12,904 nt of DNA. It comes from Phoronis pallida. Its lineage: Eukaryota; Phoronida; Phoronidae. The DNA lies in NCBI GenBank assembly GCA_028565715.1, contig JAOXYC010179357.1:1-12904 (forward strand), read 5' to 3'. The position numbers and the translations under genes are program-made. This document shows, one piece after another, positions 9,901 to 12,904 of this stretch (its first letter is position 1; each line of letters opens with the position of its first letter). The notes beneath the pieces are model-generated. The model did not search any database. It worked only from the letters and a program-made list of their open reading frames with translations, and was not told the DNA's origin.

Positions 9901-10476
9901 AGTATGATGAGGTCATTCTGCAGCAATAGATTGCATGTTAAGGCCCGTCTACACTGGCAAACATTTGTTTGCAAACATTGCCAAACATGTGTTTGGTCAT
10001 GTTTGCAAACAAAATGTTTGCTAGTGTAGACTGGTTACCAAACATCACCAAACATGTTTGCCGATGTTTGGACATGCAGGTTATTTGAAAACATGTTTGG
10101 TGATGTTTGGTGAGATCAACTTGTCAGAAAACAGTTGCGAATCACGTGATCAAATGTAACCATACACAACAGGCAATTCATTGTGAATGTTTGGTAGTGT
10201 TTGCCAGTGTAGACTAGTTGTCCAAACACACCAAAACATGAGCAAACAAATGTTTGGCGATGTTTGCAAACAAATGTTTGCCTGTGTAGACGGGCCTTAA
10301 GATTACTAAAAAATCCCGCAATCAATAAGGGTAAAATACTGGAATTTCCAAGCGCATGTGAACACAGCTATTATTTGTCTCTTACAGTTTCCTCCGACTA
10401 TGATCATGTTGAAGGGGAGATGACGCTAGCTAACCAGTTACGGCGACAGAAAAAACAAATGTTGAAGAAGTACTAA
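774..10476 (+). CDS. EPS8: EPS8-family actin regulator, 3' part of gene, 11 exons (5'-partial)
   Basis: Joined exons 774-942, 1159-1358, 1908-2054, 2378-2453, 3027-3164, 3587-3710, 7328-7375, 7696-7858, 8511-8646, 8888-9035 and 10388-10476 keep one frame: intron phases 0,2,2,0,0,1,1,2,0,1, total 1438 nt, 478 residues plus one base of a split codon, then TAA. Seen in the translation: VPPYVPRF block (about residues 6-15), charged linker, SH3 (about 171-226, WW at 205-206), proline run (272-278), SAM-like effector (about 306-415) and a basic tail. Known for the family: EPS8 binds Abi1 through its SH3, works with Sos1 as a Rac GEF complex, and caps or bundles actin with its C-terminal region in microvilli, stereocilia and filopodia. 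The N-terminal PTB domain is missing because the window begins inside the gene. Family assignment is strong; orthology to a particular vertebrate paralogue (EPS8, EPS8L1-3) cannot be decided. Confidence 0.9.
1159..1358 (+). CDS. EPS8: EPS8 exon b: charged linker ending HIDR
   Basis: Acceptor ATGTACAG at 1151-1158, with a weak pyrimidine tract; donor GTATGA at 1359. It encodes residues 57-122 plus two bases of Arg 123. The sequence is low-complexity and rich in Arg, Asp and Glu (YRDNQRRESDRRDGDRNQR), then SGFQAYVEKHID. The HIDRN string formed across the next junction matches what I recall of the segment before the SH3 in vertebrate EPS8. It is likely disordered. Both splice sites are unusual: a 29-nt inverse copy of the acceptor junction lies at 2543-2571, and 13 nt around the donor are repeated at 1551-1563. 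Confidence 0.85.
1359..1907 (+). other. intron between linker exons, with foldback insertion
   Basis: A phase-2 GT-AG intron of 549 bp. Its first 200 bp hold the foldback at 1402-1552 and the repeated donor-like string at 1551-1563. The remainder is AT-rich with no supported gene; the acceptor is TACATGGCAG at 1898-1907. Confidence 0.8.
1402..1552. mobile_element. foldback element with 53-bp inverted arms
   Basis: The left arm, 1402-1454 (ATTGAGTAAAGTTATAATTC...), pairs with the right arm, 1499-1552 (...GAATTATAACTTTACTCAAT), over about 53 bp with few mismatches and a 44-nt loop. Coding potential is absent. The 13-bp string ATATTGACAGGTA occurs at 1349-1361 and again at 1551-1563, immediately after the right arm, so the inserted block may be 1362-1550 with a target-site duplication that includes the exon b donor. 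It is probably a non-autonomous element; the family is not recognised. Confidence 0.75.
1908..2054 (+). CDS. EPS8: EPS8 exon c: charged linker into SH3
   Basis: Acceptor TACATGGCAG ends at 1907; donor GTATGT (consensus-quality) at 2055. The first base completes Arg 123, giving HIDRNQRVQ. It encodes residues 124-171: Arg/Glu-rich QEERRESREHRDPYRERE, then PPPIPEPK, then KKFLQDLMNSGK leading into the SH3. The PPPIPEP run is a possible SH3/WW ligand. It ends with two bases of Lys 172 (phase 2). It contains one of four YR[DE]-type motifs (residues 141-144). Confidence 0.87.
2055..2377 (+). other. intron inside the SH3-encoding region
   Basis: A phase-2 GT-AG intron of 323 bp (GTATGT...TTCTAG). 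Apparent open frames here are read-through from exon c and have no independent support. No repeat or RNA gene was seen. Confidence 0.8.
2378..2453 (+). CDS. EPS8: EPS8 exon d: N-terminal half of SH3 domain
   Basis: Acceptor ATTCTAG ends at 2377; donor GTAGGT at 2454. It completes Lys 172, then encodes CYEVVHEREGKNEKELTV and IKGEIVE (residues 173-197). This is the first SH3 strand (YEVVHERE in place of ALYDY), the n-Src region and the ELTVIKGEIVEV core strand. The next exon continues directly with VLDSSRNWW. It is short, 76 bp, and ends in phase 0. Skipping it would break the frame. Confidence 0.92.
2454..3026 (+). other. intron inside SH3, carrying the inverse copy of exon b junction
   Basis: A phase-0 GT-AG intron of 573 bp. 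At 2528-2617 it holds a 60-bp block between two 15-bp direct repeats, and that block contains the 29-nt inverse of 1150-1178. An 8-bp stem-loop CATTTGCA/TGCAAATG sits at 2896-2918. The remaining sequence shows nothing recognisable. Confidence 0.8.
2528..2617 (-). repeat. 60-bp insertion with inverse splice-junction copy, 15-bp direct repeats
   Basis: AATAATTTCTCATGC occurs at 2528-2542 and again at 2603-2617. The 60 bp between begins with a segment (2543-2571) that is exactly the reverse complement of 1150-1178, the intron/exon boundary of exon b. With two mismatches the match extends to 1142 and 2579. The unspliced intronic bases in the copy mean it derives from genomic DNA or pre-mRNA, not spliced mRNA. 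A templated insertion at a break or a small retrocopy are both possible. Confidence 0.85.
3027..3164 (+). CDS. EPS8: EPS8 exon e: C-terminal half of SH3 domain
   Basis: Acceptor TGTTTTTCAG ends at 3026; donor GTAAGT (consensus) at 3165. It encodes VLDSSRNWWKLRN, AYGKTGHAPY and TILQEV (residues 198-226), then a Gly/Asp-rich tail to residue 243. WW at 205-206 is the SH3 signature tryptophan pair; G..GHAP-Y-TIL is the last strand and 3-10 helix. In most SH3 domains this helix ends in a conserved Tyr (PSNYV-like); here, as in EPS8, Ile fills that place. The EPS8 SH3 is known to prefer PxxDY ligands such as Abi1. Both ends are phase 0. Confidence 0.94.
3165..3586 (+). other. intron after SH3
   Basis: A phase-0 GT-AG intron of 422 bp (GTAAGT...ATTTCAG). 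No gene, RNA or clear repeat was seen in it. Confidence 0.8.
3587..3710 (+). CDS. EPS8: EPS8 exon f: YRDR/YRER motifs and proline run
   Basis: Acceptor CATATTTCAG ends at 3586; donor GTAGGT at 3711. It encodes residues 244-284, beginning VDGPMYRDRTSSRDMYRERD, then SGGYSDF, then IPPPPPAPAINQPK. The proline run lies directly after the SH3, as in other EPS8 proteins, and could bind profilin, SH3 or WW domains; that role is inferred. It ends in phase 1 with one base of Lys 285. It contains two of the four YR[DE]R repeats. The 3.6-kb intron that follows makes this exon a natural branch point for alternative 3' ends. Confidence 0.87.
3857..4193. repeat. possible inverted-repeat element
   Basis: AACCGTTTTCATTCT near 3857-3871 is matched inversely by AGAATGAGAACGGTT near 4179-4193, with one mismatch over 15 bp. 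Inside the left end a second inverted pair, GGCAGCTGATTGG and CCAATCAGCAGCC (about 3877-3919), forms a hairpin. The internal sequence is non-coding. A short ATTG flanks both sides but is too short to prove a target duplication. Confidence 0.4.
5018..5167. repeat. near-perfect 150-bp hairpin
   Basis: The left arm (about 5018-5092) runs from TTATAAATAATTATGAATC through CAGCAACCATTTT and TCACATCACGTGACC to CCCTCAACTGAGGAAA. The right arm (5093-5167) is its near-exact inverse, with no spacer. Only a few differences are seen (one extra T in TCTTTTCC, CAG against AT beside TCACATC, one near the centre). CACGTG occurs once in each arm. Little divergence between arms suggests recent formation or arm homogenisation. 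It ends about 35 bp before the acceptor at 5202. Confidence 0.85.
5203..5315 (+). CDS. candidate alternative last exon (36-residue ORF)
   Basis: After a good acceptor (pyrimidine-rich CTTTTTTATGTTTCAACTGC, then AG at 5201-5202) a frame in the phase needed to follow exon f (phase 1) stays open for 36 codons to TAA at 5313-5315. It starts YSHNALSLQKLAPK, continues NLKPAISKLATEIDF and ends SRHFAAG. No GT donor lies between the first codons and the stop, so it would be a terminal exon. AATAAA occurs near 5809 and 5881. Such an isoform would keep the SH3 and proline run but lose the actin-binding region. I recognise no homologue, and a chance open frame is quite possible. Confidence 0.3.
6091..6240. 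repeat. 150-bp imperfect hairpin
   Basis: Left arm 6091-6165 (AACAGCAA, then AATTCAAATTT, then TTCTTTGTCAAGAATT) pairs with right arm 6172-6240 (its inverse: AATCTTGACAAAGGAA, AAATTTGAATT, TTGCTGTT) over about 65 bp with scattered mismatches and a very short loop. It is AT-rich and non-coding. It may be a degraded foldback element. Confidence 0.65.
6480..6715 (-). mobile_element. tRNA-derived SINE, minus strand
   Basis: Read on the minus strand from about 6715: GACTTG, then a Pol III A box TGGTCCAGTGG (6706-6696), a tRNA-like middle, and a B box resembling GGTTTTGAGTCCC (6659-6646), then an unrelated body with a (GA)n run (CT repeats at about 6558-6576 on plus) toward about 6480. The A and B boxes are near their usual tRNA spacing, but the cloverleaf is imperfect, so this is a SINE head and not a functional tRNA. 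The 3' limit and target duplication are not resolved. Confidence 0.6.
6839..7129. mobile_element. foldback element with tRNA-like sequence in both arms
   Basis: The outer left arm (6839-6907, ...AAGCAAATATA..., ...GTCAGAAAAATTTGGAACTC) is the inverse of the outer right arm (7055-7129, GAGTTCCGAATTTTTCTGTC..., ...TATATTTGCTTATTTTATAA). The inner parts also pair: AGTGCTTTCCC (6936-6946) against its counterpart GGAGCACTTGTCC, and CCAAGAATTGAAC against GTTCTTGG. On the minus strand there is an A-box-like TAGCTCATTGG (6991-6981) and a B-box-like CGTTCAATTCT (6925-6915). It looks like two inverted copies of a tRNA-related unit, about 115-125 bp each, around a short centre. Confidence 0.6.
7328..7375 (+). 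CDS. EPS8: EPS8 exon g: short Lys-rich linker
   Basis: Acceptor TTGACAG ends at 7327; donor GTAAGT at 7376. This 48-bp exon completes Lys 285 and encodes VEEKPKTSKTAELRA (286-300) plus one base of Arg 301. Phase 1 at both ends means it is a symmetric cassette that could be skipped without loss of frame. Support is its splice sites and phase fit, and the linker is expected here. No domain is seen, so it is the least certain constitutive exon. Confidence 0.7.
7376..7695 (+). other. intron before effector region
   Basis: A phase-1 GT-AG intron of 320 bp (GTAAGT...CTTGTAG); AT-rich, nothing else recognised. Confidence 0.75.
7696..7858 (+). CDS. EPS8: EPS8 exon h: effector region, first half of SAM-like domain
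   Basis: Acceptor CCGCTTGTAG ends at 7695; donor GTGGGT at 7859, chosen over GTATTT at 7863 because only the former gives the phase 2 that the next exon needs. It completes Arg 301 and encodes residues 302-354: NPIDDVNSELKQRWSKLQSG is the amphipathic helix known as the actin-capping element in EPS8 (the 'EVNSEL..RL' helix); YLTSKSPPNDVKEWLDSKGF is the start of the SAM-like bundle (equivalent to PEDVKTWLQSKGF in vertebrates, from memory). Confidence 0.92.
7859..8510 (+). other. intron inside the effector domain
   Basis: A phase-2 GT-AG intron of 652 bp. On the minus strand at 7944-7972 is a hammerhead-like CTGATGA...GAAA string, possibly the end of a Penelope-type or other retroelement. A perfect 9-bp stem with 2-nt loop (CTGTCTCTG-TG-CAGAGACAG) lies at 8353-8372. 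Nothing else is supported. Confidence 0.75.
7944..7972 (-). other. hammerhead-like core, possible retroelement fragment
   Basis: On the minus strand CTGATGA (7972-7966) is followed by a potential 6-bp stem (GCTTTC with GGAAGGC, allowing a G-U pair) and then GAAA (7947-7944). This is the order of the hammerhead ribozyme core around stem II. An extra A before the stem departs from the consensus, and I could not find a convincing stem III or cleavage site. Hammerhead motifs are known at the ends of Penelope-like elements, so a fragment of one is possible. Confidence 0.2.
8511..8646 (+). CDS. EPS8: EPS8 exon i: second half of SAM-like effector domain
   Basis: Acceptor CACTTTTCAG ends at 8510; donor GTATGC at 8647. 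It completes Arg 355 and encodes residues 356-400: SQKIFANYTGREMFELSRH, then QAETFLGHDEGSRLESQLTV, then QKNICG. It corresponds to the GAQLFSL-to-ITVQKA stretch of EPS8 C-terminal regions (GREMFEL for GAQLFSL, SQLTVQK for SQITVQK). This bundle is the actin-side-binding part of the family. The exon ends in phase 0. Confidence 0.93.
8647..8887 (+). other. short intron
   Basis: A phase-0 GT-AG intron of 241 bp (GTATGC...ATTGTAG), AT-rich, with no other feature seen. Confidence 0.75.
8888..9035 (+). CDS. EPS8: EPS8 exon j: end of effector domain and acidic tail
   Basis: Acceptor TTGCATTGTAG ends at 8887; donor GTGGGT at 9036. It encodes residues 401-449: YSATQGRQSELRAILQKQKE is the last helix of the effector region (SELQEIMRRRQEK-like in vertebrates), then an acidic, Ser/Pro-rich tail (RADSSTDENEG, RPPSFAPDSPPESD). 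It ends in phase 1. The donor lies only 21 bp from the left end of a mariner-type MITE. Confidence 0.9.
9057..9559. mobile_element. Tc1/mariner-type MITE with TA duplication
   Basis: The left end TATCGGGTGTCCCAAAAAAG (from 9059) matches the inverse of the right end (to 9557). The arms stay similar for about 45 bp (GTGTCCCAAAAAAGTG, then a CACTTTT block, then a GCGTT block). TA dinucleotides flank at 9057-9058 and 9558-9559. The 400-bp interior is AT-rich and encodes no transposase, so the element is non-autonomous. CGGGTGTCCCAAAA-type ends with a TA target are characteristic of Tc1/mariner-related elements. Confidence 0.8.
9938..10300. mobile_element. piggyBac-type MITE with TTAA duplications
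   Basis: TTAA at 9938-9941 and 10297-10300 flank a 355-bp element. Terminal inverted repeats of about 50 bp start GGCCCGTCTACAC (9942) and end GTGTAGACGGGCC (10296), and continue nearly perfectly through GGCAAACATTTGTTTGC. TTAA targets with GGCC-type ends fit piggyBac-related elements. The interior is built of CAAACA/TGTTTG units: 9947-9978 and 9999-10031 form a second inverted pair, and AGTGTAGACT recurs at 10023 and 10206. No transposase is encoded. Confidence 0.85.
10388..10476 (+). CDS. EPS8: EPS8 last coding exon: basic C-terminal tail and stop
   Basis: Acceptor TGTCTCTTACAG ends at 10387; TAA at 10474-10476. Two bases complete Val 450, then residues 451-478 read SSDYDHVEGE and MTLANQLRRQKKQMLKKY. 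The acidic stretch followed by a basic amphipathic helix ending LKKY is not something I recall at the end of vertebrate EPS8. The helix plus LKK ending is faintly WH2-like, but the spacing is not classical. Phase, acceptor quality and the preceding acidic/Ser tail support it. Confidence 0.82.
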
Positions 10477-11506
10477 GAGTCGGGCTGATGCTGTGAGGAT
10501 ATTGCCAAGACAAACAAGGTTTCAACTATAAACTAAAGAAACTATCGTTTGATCTTGGACACCTGATCAGATGCAAATTCAATGAAATGGTGATAAAAAG
10601 GTTCACTTATAAACAAACAATATCTCTAAAATGAAATTCACCCTGGTACTACTGACTTAATTAAAAGTAAATACGATAGTTAAACAGTACGTATAAGAGT
10701 TTTTTTACCATCCCTTTTATTATGTCAGCACTAGTGGATTTCATTTTATGTATTTTATTGTATTACAATGATAAAGGATTAACAACTGATGTGAAGAGAT
10801 AGTAAGGTTAAAGCTGCTGCTTTGTGAAATCTTTTACTAAAACATTTAGTGTACCATATAATTATATGATCATATAAGGTGTCATGTGACTATATAGTCA
10901 CCCCAATTTTACACTGGATTCAGACATTCCAAAACATAATCTTCAAAAATAACCCTAATTTTGTTAATTGTCAGACTAGCTGATTTGCTTTGGACTAAAT
11001 GTTCCATTTTCACTGTGAGAAGCAGTATCAACAGCAGTAATGACATTTAAGTGGTATTTCTGAGGATTAAATTTTCCTTTGTGCTCAACAGTCAACATTC
11101 CAAAATATTTAAGTTATTAAATTATGAATGCCTGTTTGCGGCCTTAAACAAATATTTTTGAATTTTCAGTAAGTTTTTTGTTCGATACAGATTATTTAAT
11201 GACTTAAGTGCAGGAGATTGCTTTTACAGCTATACATTGCTTGTGCATTATAACCTATATTATTTTTTTACATGATTGCGAATGATTAACAATTAATATT
11301 AATATTAAACGGAATGTGCTCTTTACTGGCTTAAAGTGATGAATTTGAAAAAACAGAAAAATGCAGATTTCTCAACTTGGAATCAAACGTAGATCAACTA
11401 GCTTTCATTTCAATTACCGGTGAAGTTTTTCCAAATTCATTATTTTATGAATATTGTTATCCAAGAAAGGATTGGCTATTGAATCAAGAATACTTGCAAC
11501 CCATCA

Positions 11507-11512
11507 AATAAA
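11507..11512 (+). terminator. candidate poly(A) signal AATAAA
   Basis: Canonical hexamer about 1.03 kb after the stop codon, followed by a TTTTCC stretch within 20 bp. It is the first exact AATAAA downstream of the stop. Confidence 0.4.
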
Positions 11513-11569
11513 CCGTAATTTTCCATCCTATGTACATGACTGTTAAAAGGGAAAGCTCCAAATGTTGCA

Positions 11570-11890
11570 GGTGGATTTACTAACCCGGGACACATGACAA
11601 ATGAAAACCCGTGTTTTGTAAGTGGATTTAGAGACGGTAATTAGATCCACTAAATCATGTTTTCATAGTACCATCCATTACTGATTATTAGAAAGTCCTT
11701 AGTGCACAAGTACAGTGTTGACTTTCCGCCATCTGGTCTTGTAGTTTGGTAGTGTCAAACTGTATAAACAGACACAGTGGGAGAATACTGGCTAAGCAGG
11801 TAGAAACCCGTGTATTTTGCTGGGTATGAATTCTGGAATTGGATTCCGGGTTTTCGTGTACACATGCTTCTTAAAAACCCACTTAAACAA
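11570..11890. repeat. degenerate repeat cluster in the 3' region
   Basis: GTGGATTTA occurs at about 11572 and 11622, and its inverse form GATCCACTAAATC at about 11645. A GAAAACCCGTGTTTTG string near 11603 is echoed directly by GAAACCCGTGTATTTTG near 11803 and inversely by CCGGGTTTTCGTGTACAC near 11846. The pattern suggests old, overlapping inverted-repeat elements, but no boundary or target duplication is clear. Confidence 0.35.
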
Positions 11891-12294
11891 AACCCCTAAA
11901 AGAGATGGTATTTTAGATGCATGTGTCTGGGGTTAATGTTATCTGATCAGACAATATCCATCAATGACATTATTATTTCCAGTAGTCCAGTTGAATTACG
12001 TTGTAACATTTTCAAAATGATTATGTATATTCATTTTGAAAACCTTTGTAGGGGTTAAAAACTGATGATCTTTCAATTTAATTATTATAAAGAATCTTTT
12101 TATTGCATTTAGTGTGAAAGTTGCAATGTAATGCAAATATATATATTTAGAATATTATGTACTTTATTTTTATTAAACATGATGCATTTATGAAAAGATA
12201 TGGTGAAAATTCTCTTAATCTTGCCACTAACAATTTATCATATCTACTTGGAATGGTTGAGTTCTCCACTTACTGACTGTCCATAGTTGTCAGA

Positions 12295-12300
12295 AATAAA
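12295..12300 (+). terminator. second candidate poly(A) signal AATAAA
   Basis: Canonical hexamer about 1.8 kb after the stop, inside a small stem-loop (GAAATAA...TTATTTC) and followed by a T-rich stretch. A long 3' UTR isoform could end here. Confidence 0.35.
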
Positions 12301-12567
12301 CTGTTATTTCTAAATTTATAAGCATGGTTTAAAGGTTACATTGCTTTTTAAAGCAATTTTATCTTGATAATTGGCTGATTGTTTGTGCATTGTCTGTCAG
12401 GATGGAAATTAAACTGCAATTAATTAACTAAGGCATACATCGCTTGACAATGGAGAGTTCAACTTATGAATTATGGTGCTTCATCCAGGAGGATACCTAG
12501 TAGGTTTTCAATCAAAAAAGATGAAACAATCAACCATTTTTAAAAATTGATAATTATGTATAACAAG

Positions 12568-12773
12568 TTAGAGCTGAAACAGTACTCGGTACATTACCAA
12601 AACCAAACCGAAATCTTCAGATCATACTCTACAGCACGATTTGATGAATTTATTTCAAGTTTGGTGTTTTTTCTTAATTCCAGTTTGTAGTTTGTACCGA
12701 ATATTGTAACGTACCAAGGACCTGTGTACCTATACCGACCGTACCGAAACTTTCGTGTACCATTCAGCCCTAA
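12568..12773. mobile_element. 206-bp terminal-inverted-repeat element
   Basis: The left end TTAGAGCTGAAACAGTAC (12568) is matched inversely by the right end GTACCATTCAGCCCTAA (to 12773). Inside, GTACC/GGTAC and TACCGA strings recur on both sides (e.g. 12586-12591, about 12694-12699, 12740-12755). Flanks ATAACAAG and ATACAAAT resemble each other but are not an exact duplication. TAGGGCTG-type ends are common on non-autonomous hAT-like elements, so that is the likeliest class. Confidence 0.55.
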
Positions 12774-12904
12774 TACAAATGCTAATTTTCAAAAGTCATG
12801 ATGTATGCCTAACGCAATCTTTTAACTTTAAGGTACTAATTGTTAATTTGCTTTCCTGTTATGATTGTTTTATATTTATACTAATTGTAACCTTGTTTTA
12901 CTAG
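12774..12904. other. non-coding end of window
   Basis: AT-rich sequence with no gene, RNA or repeat that I can support. Confidence 0.5.

Larger units (their letters stand above)
9036..10387 (+). other. intron filled by two MITEs
   Basis: A phase-1 GT-AG intron of 1352 bp (GTGGGT...CTTACAG). It holds a mariner-type MITE (9057-9559) and a piggyBac-type MITE (9938-10300). The latter lies between two related AT-rich stretches (about 9718-9850 and 10309-10375) that share CGCATGTGAAC and GGGTAAAA motifs. Long open frames in this intron are inside these repeats and are not genes. Confidence 0.85.
10477..12300 (+). other. 3' UTR and downstream sequence of the EPS8 gene
   Basis: After the TAA no further coding segment is seen. 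The first canonical AATAAA is at 11507-11512, giving a 3' UTR of about 1.05 kb; a second is at 12295-12300. Several weaker ATTAAA strings occur earlier (e.g. near 10662 and 11067). A perfect 16-bp palindrome GTGACTATATAGTCAC sits at 10886-10901, and a perfect 12-bp stem with 10-nt loop (TTTTCAAAATGA/TCATTTTGAAAA) at 12009-12042. Which signal is used cannot be told from sequence. Confidence 0.55.

Noticed and set aside
10116-10325. Minus-strand frame with repeated QTFVC-like peptides
   Set aside because: The peptide repeat is a translation of the TGTTTG units of the piggyBac-type MITE, not a protein.

Overview
This is a stretch of an animal genome. It holds the 3' half of one plus-strand, multi-exon gene of the EPS8 family (EGFR kinase substrate 8, an actin capping/bundling and Rac-signalling adaptor). 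Spliced conceptually, eleven GT-AG exons (774-10476) keep one reading frame for 478 residues to a TAA stop. They encode, in order, the conserved VPPYVPRF block, a charged Arg/Asp/Glu-rich linker, the EPS8-type SH3 domain (split over three exons), a proline run, and the C-terminal SAM-like actin-binding effector region followed by a basic tail. The N-terminal PTB half of an EPS8 protein is not here and would lie upstream of position 1. No other gene is recognisable.

The lineage cannot be fixed from the sequence. One EPS8-type gene, AT-rich introns of 0.2-3.6 kb and a dense load of small inverted-repeat elements and tRNA-derived SINEs fit a non-vertebrate metazoan, probably a marine invertebrate; this is inference.

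Layout: 1-773 intron with a foldback element; 774-3710 six exons (linker, SH3, proline-rich); 3711-7327 a 3.6-kb intron with a 150-bp near-perfect hairpin, a phase-compatible candidate alternative last exon at 5203-5315, a second hairpin, a tRNA-derived SINE and a foldback element with tRNA-like arms; 7328-9035 four exons (linker and effector domain); 9036-10387 an intron almost filled by a Tc1/mariner-type MITE (TA target) and a piggyBac-type MITE (TTAA target); 10388-10476 the last coding exon; 10477 onward 3' UTR and downstream sequence with two AATAAA signals and another terminal-inverted-repeat element at 12568-12773.

The least ordinary observation is a 29-nt exact reverse-complement copy of the intron/exon junction of the second exon (1150-1178), found at 2543-2571 in a downstream intron. 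It lies in a 60-bp block bounded by 15-bp direct repeats. In the pre-mRNA it could pair with and mask that 3' splice site. A second splice-site duplication, 13 bp at the donor of the same exon, brackets a foldback insertion.
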